From Methylomonas koyamae (GTDB lineage Bacteria; Pseudomonadota; Gammaproteobacteria; Methylococcales; Methylomonadaceae): DNA of 64,000 nt. Each line of letters begins with the position of its first letter. Positions within the stretch are counted from its first letter, which is position 1. The notes below the pieces were generated by a model. That model was not told the origin of the DNA. It saw nothing but the letters and a program-made list of their open reading frames with translations, and searched no databases. The position numbers and the translations under genes are program-made. This document shows positions 41,203 through 49,915 of the stretch, in pieces. The stretch lies in assembly GCF_019669905.1 (NCBI RefSeq), contig NZ_AP019777.1, forward strand, positions 2,666,001 through 2,730,000, read 5' to 3'.

Positions 41203-41981
41203 AAGCACTAGCCAAATCATCCGCCGAAAGCCAAACCGCCGACAGCTCAATCAATCTGATTATTCACGGCAGCAGCAATCAGCTTTGCGTCGATAGCCGC
41301 GATATTGCCAAGGAGTTTGGCCGGCAGCATAAAAACGTATTACAAACGTTAGATGATTTGCTGGCCGATGGCACTATTTCGCGGCTTGAATCCAAGCCAC
41401 GAAATTATCAAAAATTGGGCCGGGAATACCGCTGTTTTGAACTGAACGAAGCCGGGTTTTTAAAAGCCATGCCGTTTATCGGTGGGCGCAAATCTCGGGA
41501 AGGCCAAAAGCGACTGGTCGATGAATTCTTACGAGTCCGCAGCCAACTCGACCGGCAAGCCAAGGAACGCGAAACCCTGGCCTACCAGGTGGCGCGTTTG
41601 TCCGGCAAGGACAGCCGCGGCATTCTGACCGATGCCATTCAACAGTTTGCCGACTATGCCCGCAGCCAAGGCAGCCAGCACGCCGACCGCTATTTTGCCA
41701 ACATCACCCAGGCGGTTTACAAGGCTCTGCTAATCATCGAACCGCAGGCGACCGAAATCAGAGAGTTATTGACCGCGGTACAGCTCAAAACCTTGGAACT
41801 GGCCGAACTGACCGCGGCCCAGACCTTGACCGAGGGCATGGAAAGCCAGCAGCCTTACAAAGCCATTTACCAAGCCGTGAAAACGGCCCTGGATGGCGTT
41901 GTCGGCGCTAGGGTTAAGGGAACCTCTAAAAATTCACTCTCGATCCAAGAGATTGATAGAGTCAAGGATGTAAGCAATTGA
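41199..41981 (+). CDS. Rha-family phage regulator with a MITE-altered C-terminus
   Basis: This 260-residue protein has the Rha domain (~25-125: VDSRDIAKEFGRQHKNVLQTLDDL, FELNEAGFLKAMPFIGGRKS). Rha proteins occur in phages and satellites and interfere with phage growth in hosts lacking IHF. The last ~20 residues (after GARVK) come from a 131-bp inserted element. Without it and one TTAA copy the protein would end ARVKILGG. The core domain is untouched, so function may persist. Confidence 0.88.
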   Translation: MKALAKSSAESQTADSSINLIIHGSSNQLCVDSRDIAKEFGRQHKNVLQTLDDLLADGTISRLESKPRNYQKLGREYRCFELNEAGFLKAMPFIGGRKSREGQKRLVDEFLRVRSQLDRQAKERETLAYQVARLSGKDSRGILTDAIQQFADYARSQGSQHADRYFANITQAVYKALLIIEPQATEIRELLTAVQLKTLELAELTAAQTLTEGMESQQPYKAIYQAVKTALDGVVGARVKGTSKNSLSIQEIDRVKDVSN

Positions 41982-42052
41982 TTTTAAACCCATCATCCCA
42001 ACCTTCTCCCCGTGGAAGAAGGAGTTTGTTTTATTTTTAGAGGTTCCCTTAA
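41914..42052. mobile_element. 131-bp MITE with TTAA target duplication in the 3' end of rha
   Basis: The element at 41918-42048 has 15-bp perfect terminal inverted repeats, GGGAACCTCTAAAAA and TTTTTAGAGGTTCCC, and is flanked by TTAA on both sides (41914-41917 and 42049-42052). An inner hairpin CCTTCT..AGAAGG lies near the right end. It has no coding capacity, so it must have been moved by a transposase from elsewhere. Confidence 0.9.
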
Positions 42053-42070
42053 GATTCTGGGCGGTTAGGC

Positions 42071-42424
42071 ATGGCGGCAAGGCAGTCTAAAAAACCCTAC
42101 ATCGCCCAAAGTGTGGAGATGATCCGTTCTGCCGCTTACCTGGATTTAAGCGGCAATGCGGTTAAATTGCTGATCCTGATGCAAACCCATTGGCGCATGT
42201 ACGAACCCGTCGCCTACAGCATCAGCGAGGCCCAGAAACGCATCGGCTGTTGCCGCGGCAAGGCGCACGAAGCCTTTCGAGAACTGGAAAGCCACGGATT
42301 TATCAAGCTGATGCTGGAAGGGCATTTCAGCAAGCAATTGGCGCGACGCTGGCGACTGACGTTTCGCGAATTCAACGACCAGAAACCGACCGATGATTGG
42401 CGCAACTGGCAGCCCGAAAATTGA
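42071..42424 (+). CDS. Winged-helix-like island protein
   Basis: This 117-residue protein has a replication-initiator-like helix-turn-helix layout (LDLSGNAVKLLILMQTHW, then YSISEAQKRIGCCRGKAHEAFRELESHGFIKL). Similar small proteins are common in integrative elements of Proteobacteria. A cluster of ~20-bp repeats follows at once after its stop and is a plausible binding site. The start at 42071 lies 19 bp after the MITE, so the insertion may also have changed its expression. Confidence 0.6.
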   Translation: MAARQSKKPYIAQSVEMIRSAAYLDLSGNAVKLLILMQTHWRMYEPVAYSISEAQKRIGCCRGKAHEAFRELESHGFIKLMLEGHFSKQLARRWRLTFREFNDQKPTDDWRNWQPEN

Positions 42425-42431
42425 TTTGCTT

Positions 42432-42506
42432 GTTCATTATATGAACGCTGCATGCCGTATGCTGAACAAGTCATGCCGTATAGTGAACAGGTGTTCATAA
42501 TATGAA
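42432..42506. repeat. Iteron-like cluster of four ~20-bp units
   Basis: Four units end in TGAAC at 42446, 42466, 42487 and 42506, a period of 19-21 bp. The outer two are palindromes (GTTCATTATATGAAC and GTTCATAATATGAAC). The inner two are direct repeats of the form CATGCCGTATnnTGAACAnGT. Such spacing on one face of the helix is seen in replication origins and multi-site operators. Confidence 0.7.
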
Positions 42507-42795
42507 CGCAAAACGCCAACAATCAATCACTTAGCTTGCCGGAAAATAGCCTTGGGTGTTCACTATGCTGGATGTACCTATTGTTTACCATCCGCCCCGG
42601 CTGGATTCAGCACAAAAAAGGGCAGCAAACCGGCTACGGCAGCACGGCGGCGGAAAATTGGCTGATAACCCACCTTGCCCGGCTATTCCAGCGAAGTCAT
42701 GGTAAGGCAAGGTTGTAGCAAGGCTTAATAGGTATCCAAAATAGGGTAACCAGGCTGGTAGCCATCAAAATCGCCGTTTCTCGGCCAACGTACTA

Positions 42796-43098
42796 ATGAC
42801 GACACCGGAACTAAGAAAGCAGCTTAAAGCCTACTGCCGGCGGCATGAGGCCATCTTTGCCGAATGGCGCGAGCGCGGCTATCAGTATCCGCCGCCAGTT
42901 CGCGAACCTTTCCCCGCCGAGTTTCGCGATATGACTTGCGGCGCCAAAACCCGAGCCGGCACACCTTGCCAGCAAAAGGCGATTTTCGCCAATGGCCGCT
43001 GCAAATGGCATGGCGGATGCAGTACCGGCCCCAAGACCGAAGCCGGCAAACAGCGGGCCGCTTTGAACGGAAAACGCCACTCCTTTGGCGATAGGTAA
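42796..43098 (+). CDS. HGGxSTG-motif protein
   Basis: This 100-residue protein has a Cys/His-rich centre, MTCGAKTRAGTPCQQKAIFANGRCKWHGGCSTGPKT, written here as CGAKTRAGTPC...CKWHGGCSTG, which is the motif of the HGGxSTG family. The spaced Cys and His residues suggest zinc binding. The family is common on phages, plasmids and islands, and its role is unknown. The upstream 289 bp after the iteron-like cluster hold no gene I trust. Confidence 0.75.
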   Translation: MTTPELRKQLKAYCRRHEAIFAEWRERGYQYPPPVREPFPAEFRDMTCGAKTRAGTPCQQKAIFANGRCKWHGGCSTGPKTEAGKQRAALNGKRHSFGDR

Positions 43099-43201
43099 CA
43101 TAGGCACAATTAACCTTCTGCCTTCAGATTTTACCCAGGGAGTATCATCAGTGATAGCCTTATAACTACCAAGTGAATTGGTGTTTCGATGAGGTGCTAT
43201 C

Positions 43202-43543
43202 GTGAAAAAGTTGGTCTTATTACTGGCCTTCATTTATCTGCAAGGATGTACATTCAAAGTCCTTGAGATGGCCCAAGGTGGCGCACCGATTAACCCTCAG
43301 TGCCCAGAAAAAGGTGTCGAAGAGGCGAATCCTTGGTGGTACGCTGCTGTTCCTTTGACTATCCCCCTGGACATCATTGGTGGCTTGATATTACTGCGTG
43401 CAGGTTTTCCATTAGGAGCTGGGCTCCCGCCAGGAGGTGATGCCTCCGATAGGTACAGCAGGAGACAGGAGCTAATCGACAAGCAGAAGTGCGAAAGCAA
43501 GATAACAGTGATCCGTGTCCCTCCAGTTAAAAGCCAAAAGTAA
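43202..43543 (+). CDS. Small lipoprotein
   Basis: This 113-residue protein has a lipoprotein signal (KKLVLLLAFIYLQGC) in which Cys16 would be lipidated. One further hydrophobic stretch (WWYAAVPLTIPLDIIGGLILL) resembles YceK-type lipoproteins. The C-terminus is polar and basic. The start is the ATG behind GAGGTGCTATCG. Its role is unknown, and it may be a cargo gene of the island. Confidence 0.65.
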   Translation: MKKLVLLLAFIYLQGCTFKVLEMAQGGAPINPQCPEKGVEEANPWWYAAVPLTIPLDIIGGLILLRAGFPLGAGLPPGGDASDRYSRRQELIDKQKCESKITVIRVPPVKSQK

Positions 43544-43648
43544 ATATAAACCCTCACCGCCTAAGTCCCCGTGACCTGTTCCACAGCGAAAGCGAAGTCA
43601 TGCCGGTAGGTAAAACTCTAGTTTCAACGGCACGGAGGAATAACGATT

Positions 43649-43852
43649 ATGGCTGCATCCAGTTTTAAAACATCCGCCGAATATCAACGCGAACGGCGAG
43701 AACTCAACAGGCGGCACGGCGTGCGGCGATTGGATATTGAAATCGGGCCAAAGCTAATGGCAAGGCTGCAACGAGAACTGGCCGACTATGGTGCGGCCAC
43801 ACATCCAGGGGCGGCGTTGGTGGAGTGGCTGGACGATGTGTTACCGGAATAA
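43649..43852 (+). CDS. Small basic protein, possible ribbon-helix-helix regulator
   Basis: This 67-residue, strongly charged protein ([36 protein letters not shown]) has a strand-helix-helix pattern that could be an RHH fold. GGAGGAATAACG before the ATG is a good ribosome-binding site. I recognise no family. About 240 bp without a gene separate it from the first IS3 copy. Confidence 0.5.
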   Translation: MAASSFKTSAEYQRERRELNRRHGVRRLDIEIGPKLMARLQRELADYGAATHPGAALVEWLDDVLPE

Positions 43853-44160
43853 AGTACGCTAAAGTACGAAAACGGTACGAACGGAAATACTCAAAAACGC
43901 CACCCCGAACGCAACACCCACGGCTAGAGAATACGCGGCGTTAAAGGGCAAAAACAACAGCAATCTGCAACATAAAATGCCGCAGGTTTGCGCGCAGTGT
44001 TCGAACCAGTCAGCGCCCTAACTACCCGATAAATCAAGCCGTTATGACACGTGATAATGTTGCAATTATGTCGAAAAAATTCGACATCCATTTTTGATCC
44101 CCACCACGAATAGTGGACATTTTGAAAAGCGAGTATTCTCAACCGAAGAGAGGTACTTGC

Positions 44161-44475
44161 ATGAACACGAAATCGACAGGCAGCAAAAGCAGTTACACAA
44201 GGCATAGCGCCGAATACAAACAAGAAAGCCTGAAACTGGCGACGCAGATTGGCGTTGCCAAGGCGGCCAAGCAGTTGGGATTACATGAATCCCAATTTTA
44301 TACCTGGCGCAAACAGTCCGAACACGCCCAAAGCGTCAGTGAACGAGAGTCCGGCCTGGCCATAGAAAATGCCCGCTTAAAACGCCAACTGGCTCAGCAA
44401 GCCGAGGAGTTGGCGATCTTAAAAAATGCGGCGACGTACTTCTCTCAGCAACTCAAGCGAGGTACGACTTCATGA
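44161..44475 (+). CDS. IS3 copy 1 OrfA (transposase DNA-binding part)
   Basis: This 104-residue protein has a helix-turn-helix (YKQESLKLATQIGVAKAAKQLGLHESQFYTWRKQ) and a C-terminal leucine-zipper helix (SGLAIENARLKRQLAQQAEELAIL). The ATG at 44161 is behind AGAGAGG. Its stop overlaps the orfB start (ATGA), where IS3 elements make the OrfAB fusion by -1 frameshifting. Confidence 0.9.
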   Translation: MNTKSTGSKSSYTRHSAEYKQESLKLATQIGVAKAAKQLGLHESQFYTWRKQSEHAQSVSERESGLAIENARLKRQLAQQAEELAILKNAATYFSQQLKRGTTS

Positions 44476-45333
44476 AAAAGCATCGAGTTGATTATTCCCT
44501 GGCAGGCATGTGCCATTGTTTTAACGTATCCCACAGCGGTTATTACGCGTGGTTGCTACGAAAGCCCAGTCACCGGCTTCAGCGACGTGAGGCCCTGGAT
44601 AAGCAGGTCAAGTTCTTGTTTTATAAATACAAGCAATGTTATGGCGCAGAAAGACTGCAGCGGAAAATGCCTAATGAAAATGGTCAGCCGTACGATCTGA
44701 AAACCATCGCCGCCAGTCTGAAACGCCAAGGTCTCGTGGCCAAGGCCGCCCGAAAACTTAAGGCTACAACCAACAGCAAGCATAATCTGCCGCTGTTCGA
44801 TAACCTGCTACAGCAAGACTTTTCAGCGAGTGCACCGAATCAGAAATGGGCGGGCGACATTACCTATTTGTGGACTGACGAAGGTTGGCTGTATCTCGCT
44901 GTCATCATTGACCTGTTTTCCCGACAAGTCGTGGGTTGGTCCATGAGCGAACGGATGACGGCTGATCTGGCTTGTCATGCACTACGGATGGCGATTTTCA
45001 GGCGTAAACGCCCCAAAAACGTGATGGTTCATTCGGACCGCGGTAGCCAATATTGTTCGCACGCTTACCGACAATTGTTACAACAGCACGAATTATTGGG
45101 AAGCATGAGTGCCAAGGGCAATTGTTACGAAAATGCCTGCGCCGAGAGCTTCTTCCACTCGCTCAAGGTTGAGGCTAATTCACGGTGAACGATTTTCTAC
45201 CCGTGAATCCATGCGGCAGGCCGTATTTGAATATATCGAAACGGATTACAATCCCGTTAGACTGCACTCAACCAATGGCTTTTTAAGTCCGGTTGAATTT
45301 GAAACCCAGTTTTATCAATCACTCGCTTCTTGA
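44472..45333 (+). pseudogene. IS3 copy 1 OrfB, inactivated by a 1-bp insertion
   Basis: The catalytic core is present (Asp in WAGDITYLWT, Asp in MVHSDRGSQY, Glu in ACAESFFHSLK). The sequence GAGGCTAATTCACGG has one more A than the GAGGCTATTCACGG of copy 2. The frame therefore ends at 45188 and the last ~48 residues (HGERFSTRESM...) lie in another frame. Copy 1 is probably unable to make a normal transposase. Confidence 0.92.
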
Positions 45334-45360
45334 ACTGTCCGTTTTTGATGGTGGGGATCA

Positions 45361-45633
45361 CAAAACCACTTTGATGAACTCATTGACATTTCGCAGAGTG
45401 AACCAGTGCTGATCATACGTCGTGGTTGTCCTATAGCATTCGTTCTATCGACATCTGGAAATCTGTCTACAACCCTGTTGCAAGTGATGACGCTAATGAG
45501 CGAATTGTCTCCACTTAAAGGTGATGCAGCAGTTAAAGCATTTGATGCTTACACTCAGAAAATCAGCAGTGCTGCTGAAGAGGAAGGGTTAACAGAATAC
45601 GACGTTACTGCTGTAGTTCATGCCAGTCGATAG
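45361..45633 (+). pseudogene. Phd/YefM-type antitoxin, 5' end removed by IS3
   Basis: The frame is open from the IS end: QNHFDELIDISQSEPVLIIRRGCPIAFVLS matches the Phd/YefM core (dimer strand and RxGxPxAxLVS motif). About 20 N-terminal residues and the start codon are missing. A GTG at 45406 could start a 75-residue fragment. The C-terminal toxin-binding tail is present but no toxin gene follows. The gene ends against the convergent RHH gene with a 29-bp overlap. Confidence 0.75.
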
Positions 45634-45832
45634 AAGAGAGAATCTCGTTCTGATCAAATTGTTTGTTGCGACTTTTTACCTTTTCCGTCACTAGGCCTGC
45701 TAAATGCAACTGGACAGCTTCATCAACAAAGTTGGAAATATCCCCTTTTTTCATCCCTGTTCCAGCAAGATAGGTTCTTAGCGCAATATCAGTAGATTCA
45801 GAAACGACAACTGACCATCGAACTCTGTTCAT
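45605..45832 (-). CDS. Ribbon-helix-helix antitoxin-like protein
   Basis: This 75-residue protein has an N-terminal RHH segment (NRVRWSVVVSESTDIALRTYLAGTGMKKGDISNFVDEAV) of the kind paired with PIN-domain toxins, and a polar tail. The ATG at 45832 is behind AAGGTG. No PIN toxin follows; instead the gene runs into the convergent Phd remnant. It looks like an orphan, perhaps kept by chance between the two IS3 copies. Confidence 0.65.
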   Translation of the reverse strand: MNRVRWSVVVSESTDIALRTYLAGTGMKKGDISNFVDEAVQLHLAGLVTEKVKSRNKQFDQNEILSSIDWHELQQ

Positions 45833-46060
45833 TGTAAGCACCTTATGTTTAGTTTTGAGCGACAAGCTGATTATATGTGTTTATACGCACAATGCTTTTG
45901 AATTGCAGCATCACAGTTCTTAACGCTTTAAGTACTCAAGAGGTCCAAGGACATTCAGACTCCGATAGCATATACCCTAAATCCGCCCTGTGGCTTGGGG
46001 TAAGGGGATATTTGTTCACTCTAAGATTTATGCAACAAAGCCGTCGGCTTTGGTGTAGTG

Positions 46061-47101
46061 CTAACTCATATTGTATGTGTAACTTACCACTGTTAACTTA
46101 GACTCATCAATTTCCCAAGGATCAATAATTACCGCTTGGCCGCTCCCAATTTTTATGGTTTTTCTATTCATTTCAATAGAATGAACTAAATAGAGAATCA
46201 TTTTCGTAGATTTTTTCTTACTCATTTCTACTTCGTTTTTGGTAAGAATTATTTTACTGCCATCGGTTTGTGTTCCTTTGACTTCAATAAAATATTCTTT
46301 ACCATCTTTTTTTGCCACAAAATCATACGGCTTTGTAAGTGATACGTCCTCTATTTCATATCCATTACTTAAGAAATGTTTTTTGCATTTATTCATTGAA
46401 TATTCTTCGACGAGCTTCTTAAGCTCTATATTAGACTGAAACCCTTGCCCCGAGCTACCAAAAGCAGAATTTTCTAGTTCTTCTGATACTTCATCTTCAA
46501 AGGTTCGAATCGACGGCCCTTCGTAATTGTTCACATATTCGATAGCTTTGAATATCCATGAGTTATGCTTATCTTTTGTTTTGATTTTATTTTTTTCGTC
46601 CCTTAAGTAAAATGCATTGGCTTGGCCTGGATTGCCTTCTTTTACACCAATTATTCCATGCCCCATGAAGAATTTTCTTTTTGCGACAGGAAGCAATACT
46701 GCATCTTTTTCATCCGCCACGATGTTGTACCCGAAATTATCTCTAGCCTTTTGGTTCTTAGGACTTTGTATATATTCATAAACTGTAGATCCTTTGTACC
46801 ACCCAACTATTACTTGCCCTTTTCCAATAGGATTTTTTGAGAAAAAAATTACCAAAACATCTTGGGCAGAGTTTTTTGAAAATACAGGATTGATACGTGA
46901 GAGGTTTATTTTATATGGTGATTTCATGTGAGGCTGGAAGTATCCATATAGCTTTCCATTTAGTGCTTTAAAGTTATATGCTTCATGGCCAATTTTATCT
47001 TTATTATATTTACCGCCATCAATAGGCTTTTCATCACCCTTTTGTGGCCCTTGGTAAAATTTCATATAGCCTATACGTGCAAATAAAACATCCATCTTCA
47101 A
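46061..47101 (-). CDS. DUF3883 protein, candidate modification-dependent nuclease
   Basis: This 346-residue protein has base composition far more AT-rich than the core genes, a sign of transfer. The C-terminal DUF3883 domain (~230-340) has a PD-(D/E)xK-like core, KPYDFVAKKDGKEYFIEVKG (Asp, Glu-x-Lys). The N-terminal ~200 residues (VLFARIGYMKFYQG, GKLYGYFQP, VIVGWYKGSTVYEY) look like a PUA/EVE-type reader that could bind modified bases. A reader plus nuclease layout suggests type IV restriction, which is inference. It is a single gene with its own upstream region, between two IS copies. Confidence 0.7.
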   Translation of the reverse strand: MKMDVLFARIGYMKFYQGPQKGDEKPIDGGKYNKDKIGHEAYNFKALNGKLYGYFQPHMKSPYKINLSRINPVFSKNSAQDVLVIFFSKNPIGKGQVIVGWYKGSTVYEYIQSPKNQKARDNFGYNIVADEKDAVLLPVAKRKFFMGHGIIGVKEGNPGQANAFYLRDEKNKIKTKDKHNSWIFKAIEYVNNYEGPSIRTFEDEVSEELENSAFGSSGQGFQSNIELKKLVEEYSMNKCKKHFLSNGYEIEDVSLTKPYDFVAKKDGKEYFIEVKGTQTDGSKIILTKNEVEMSKKKSTKMILYLVHSIEMNRKTIKIGSGQAVIIDPWEIDESKLTVVSYTYNMS

Positions 47102-47475
47102 TCCTTGTATTGCTAACTAGCTATTAAATAGATTCTGTATAACCGCGAAAAAATGATCCTCTACCCTCGCGAGCAACCGCGCATCACTCGGGGCCGAGAC
47201 GGTGGGCTAGACCTTATCTTGTGGAGGACTTTCACCTCCTATCCTTTGCCATCTTATCCTGGAGCACACGGCTTGGGGTCGGTTTTCCTCATTCGGCTAG
47301 GTCGAGGCCCAACGTCAACTATTAAGAATGGCGAATTCACAGTTCCGGCCAAAAGCCGACCATCAAGCTTTTTGAATCAATGGAAAGTAATGGTCTCAGA
47401 GCTGTCAGTCAACGTCAGGGTAACAGGCGCCCAAACAGCTGGCAAAGTCTGCTGCTTGGATGTCCTTGCGACCGT
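47102..47475. other. Gene-poor stretch between the DUF3883 gene and IS256
   Basis: These 374 bp carry no convincing gene. One open frame of 111 codons has no ribosome-binding site and no recognisable domain. Composition changes from AT-rich to GC-richer near 47150, so a junction of two imported pieces is likely. Confidence 0.4.
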
Positions 47476-48805
47476 GAGAGTGTCCTGAATTTTGTGTAAA
47501 CGGGATTTAATTATCGATTAGGCATCCTGTCTTCAAACTGAATGCTAAACCGATTCAAAGCGGCTTTCCAGTCATGTAAAGGCATGGTCCATTTTTTACT
47601 GATATTCATCAGTGCCAAATAGAACAATTTTGACAAGGCTTCATCACTGGGAAATGAGCCGCGATTTTTGGTGATTTTTCGCAGACTCATATTCAAGGAC
47701 TCGATGGCATTGGTGGTGTAGATGATGCGACGTATCTCCGGCGGATAGTCGAAAAAGGGAATGATTCGATCCCAATTCCGCCGCCAAATTTGGGCAATCG
47801 GTGGATAGGCCTCGTTCCACTGCGTCTCGAACTCAGCCAGTCGTTGCTCTGCTTCAACGACGCTGGCTGATTGGTATATTCGCTTGAGATCGCCGGCGAT
47901 CTGTTTGCGCATTTTCCAACTGACATAGTTCAGGCTGTTGCGGACTAGGTGGACGATACACAGTTGGACGGCGGCGTGTGGATAGACGGTTTCAATCGCT
48001 TCCGGGAAGCCTTTCAAACCGTCGACACAGGCAATGAAGATGTCTTGCACGCCGCGATTCTTCAGGTCTGTCACGACCTGTAACCAGAACTTGGCGCCTT
48101 CGGTTTGGGCGATCCACAAGCCCAGCACTTCCTTCTCTCCTTGCAGGTTAATCCCTATGGCCAGATAAACGGCCTTGACACGAACAGCACCGGTATCGCG
48201 CACTTTGACGTGGATACAATCGAGATAAACGATGGGGTAAACCGGATCAAGCGGCCGCAATTGCCAGGCTTTCACTTCCTCCATCACGGCGTCCGTCACT
48301 GAGGAAATCAATCTAGACGACACTTCAGTGCCATACAGTTCTTCCAGATGGCTCTGGATTTCCCTGACCGTCAGACCTCGGGCATAGAGCGAAATGATCT
48401 TGTCGTCAAAGCCCGTCCAACGGGATTGGTGTTTGCCAATGATTTGCGGCTCGAATTGTCCATGCCGATCACGGGGAACCTCAATCGGCAATACGCCAAA
48501 GTCGCCTTTCAGGGTTTTCCGGCTCTTGCCATTGCGGGTGTTACCGGTGGCGTTGCAGACTGACTCATGCTTGGCATGGCCTAAATGTTCAGTCATTTCG
48601 GCTTCTAAGGCCCGCTCGACCAAGGCCTTGGTGAGTTGTTTTAGCAGGCCATTTTCGCCCAGCAGGTCTTCAGGTTTTTGATAGCCCGACAATAAGGTAT
48701 CAATTAGGTCGGTTGGGATGGCTTTTGGTAAGGTCATAGTTACTCCTCAAAGTAAGGGCAGTTTCCTGCCTAATGACCGTTTACACAAAAATTCTTACAC
48801 CCTCA
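47476..48805. mobile_element. IS256-family insertion sequence (about 1330 bp)
   Basis: The terminal inverted repeats start GAGAGTGTCC (left) and GAGGGTGTAA (right end, minus strand), and both continue to TTTTGTGTAAACGG; 22 of 28 positions agree. No 8-bp target duplication is visible. The right side cuts into a tyrosine-recombinase remnant. Confidence 0.85.
47511..48737 (-). CDS. IS256-family (mutator-type) transposase
   Basis: This 408-residue transposase has the family N-terminus (LLKQLTKALVERALEAEMTEHLGHAKHE), RNGKSRKTLKGDFG and VPRDRHGQFEPQIIGKHQSR. The catalytic residues are Asp in PIVYLDCIHVKVRD, Asp in IFIACVDGLKGFPEAI and Glu in IYTTNAIESLNMSLRK. The length is normal and the frame intact. 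A GAGTAACT ribosome-binding region precedes the ATG. Confidence 0.96.
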   Translation of the reverse strand: MTLPKAIPTDLIDTLLSGYQKPEDLLGENGLLKQLTKALVERALEAEMTEHLGHAKHESVCNATGNTRNGKSRKTLKGDFGVLPIEVPRDRHGQFEPQIIGKHQSRWTGFDDKIISLYARGLTVREIQSHLEELYGTEVSSRLISSVTDAVMEEVKAWQLRPLDPVYPIVYLDCIHVKVRDTGAVRVKAVYLAIGINLQGEKEVLGLWIAQTEGAKFWLQVVTDLKNRGVQDIFIACVDGLKGFPEAIETVYPHAAVQLCIVHLVRNSLNYVSWKMRKQIAGDLKRIYQSASVVEAEQRLAEFETQWNEAYPPIAQIWRRNWDRIIPFFDYPPEIRRIIYTTNAIESLNMSLRKITKNRGSFPSDEALSKLFYLALMNISKKWTMPLHDWKAALNRFSIQFEDRMPNR

Positions 48806-49004
48806 GTATTCAAAGAAGCAGGTGATATGCTGAAACTGACAATCAACACCCACTCGATGCGTAAAAGTCGCGGGATGGCAATGTACAAAGACGGGGTGCC
48901 ATTGCAAAAGTGCTCAATCATTCAAACACGACATCTACTTTGCGTTATCTTGGTATCACGAAAGAAGAAGTGCTGAAAACGTATGATGACTATGAGCTCT
49001 GATC
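48806..49004 (+). pseudogene. C-terminal fragment of a tyrosine recombinase
   Basis: The frame starting near 48824 gives NTHSMRKSRGMAMYKDGVPL; after a shift near 48905 it continues KVLNHSNTTSTLRYLGITK and EEVLKTYDDYEL before a stop. This matches the end of phage-type integrases (His-x-x-Arg, then Tyr in LRYLGI). The 5' part is lost at the IS256 end, and the second IS3 copy begins 24 bp later. Confidence 0.75.
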
Positions 49005-49054
49005 TGATTGTTTCATCAATTCTAAGCTGATCCCCACCATCAAAAACGGACAGT

Positions 49055-49915
49055 TCAAGAAGCGAGTGATTGATAAAACTGGGTTTCAAATTCAACCGGA
49101 CTTAAAAAGCCATTGGTTGAGTGCAGTCTAACGGGATTGTAATCCGTTTCGATATATTCAAATACGGCCTGCCGCATGGATTCACGGGTAGAAAATCGTT
49201 CACCGTGAATAGCCTCAACCTTGAGCGAGTGGAAGAAGCTCTCGGCGCAGGCATTTTCGTAACAATTGCCCTTGGCACTCATGCTTCCCAATAATTCGTG
49301 CTGTTGTAACAATTGTCGGTAAGCGTGCGAACAATATTGGCTACCGCGGTCCGAATGAACCATCACGTTTTTGGGGCGTTTACGCCTGAAAATCGCCATC
49401 CGTAGTGCATGACAAGCCAGATCAGCCGTCATCCGTTCGCTCATGGACCAACCCACGACTTGTCGGGAAAACAGGTCAATGATGACAGCGAGATACAGCC
49501 AACCTTCGTCAGTCCACAAATAGGTAATGTCGCCCGCCCATTTCTGATTCGGTGCACTCGCTGAAAAGTCTTGCTGTAGCAGGTTATCGAACAGCGGCAG
49601 ATTATGCTTGCTGTTGGTTGTAGCCTTAAGTTTTCGGGCGGCCTTGGCCACGAGACCTTGGCGTTTCAGACTGGCGGCGATGGTTTTCAGATCGTACGGC
49701 TGACCATTTTCATTAGGCATTTTCCGCTGCAGTCTTTCTGCGCCATAACATTGCTTGTATTTATAAAACAAGAACTTGACCTGCTTATCCAGGGCCTCAC
49801 GTCGCTGAAGCCGGTGACTGGGCTTTCGTAGCAACCACGCGTAATAACCGCTGTGGGATACGTTAAAACAATGGCACATGCCTGCCAGGGAATAATCAAC
49901 TCGATGCTTTTTCAT
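49055..49915 (-). CDS. IS3 copy 2 OrfB (catalytic transposase)
   Basis: This 286-residue catalytic protein has an HTH_21 segment (RREALDKQVKFLFYKYKQCYGAERLQRKM) and an rve integrase core. The DDE residues are in WAGDITYLWT, MVHSDRGSQY and ACAESFFHSLKVEAIHGERF. It is complete, in contrast to copy 1, ends in SPVEFETQFYQSLAS and overlaps orfA by ATGA. It could supply transposase to both copies. Confidence 0.95.
   Translation of the reverse strand: MKKHRVDYSLAGMCHCFNVSHSGYYAWLLRKPSHRLQRREALDKQVKFLFYKYKQCYGAERLQRKMPNENGQPYDLKTIAASLKRQGLVAKAARKLKATTNSKHNLPLFDNLLQQDFSASAPNQKWAGDITYLWTDEGWLYLAVIIDLFSRQVVGWSMSERMTADLACHALRMAIFRRKRPKNVMVHSDRGSQYCSHAYRQLLQQHELLGSMSAKGNCYENACAESFFHSLKVEAIHGERFSTRESMRQAVFEYIETDYNPVRLHSTNGFLSPVEFETQFYQSLAS

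Larger units (their letters stand above)
44095..45360 (+). mobile_element. IS3-family insertion sequence, copy 1 (1266 bp, frameshifted)
   Basis: The ends are TGATCCCCACCA and TGGTGGGGATCA. The copy is identical in structure to the inverted one at 49028-50292 but carries one extra A near 45177 in orfB. The 3-bp flanks do not match, so no target duplication is visible. It cuts off the 5' end of a Phd-type antitoxin gene on its right. Confidence 0.93.

Noticed and set aside
42536..42718. 60-codon open frame after the iteron-like cluster
   Set aside because: It has no ribosome-binding site and no domain, and the composition looks non-coding.
45866..46060. Hairpin AAAGCCG/CGGCTTT near 46040 considered as a terminator
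   Set aside because: It lacks a T tract on either strand and the stem is short.
47153..47488. 111-codon open frame before IS256
   Set aside because: It lacks a plausible start signal and ends inside the IS256 terminal repeat.
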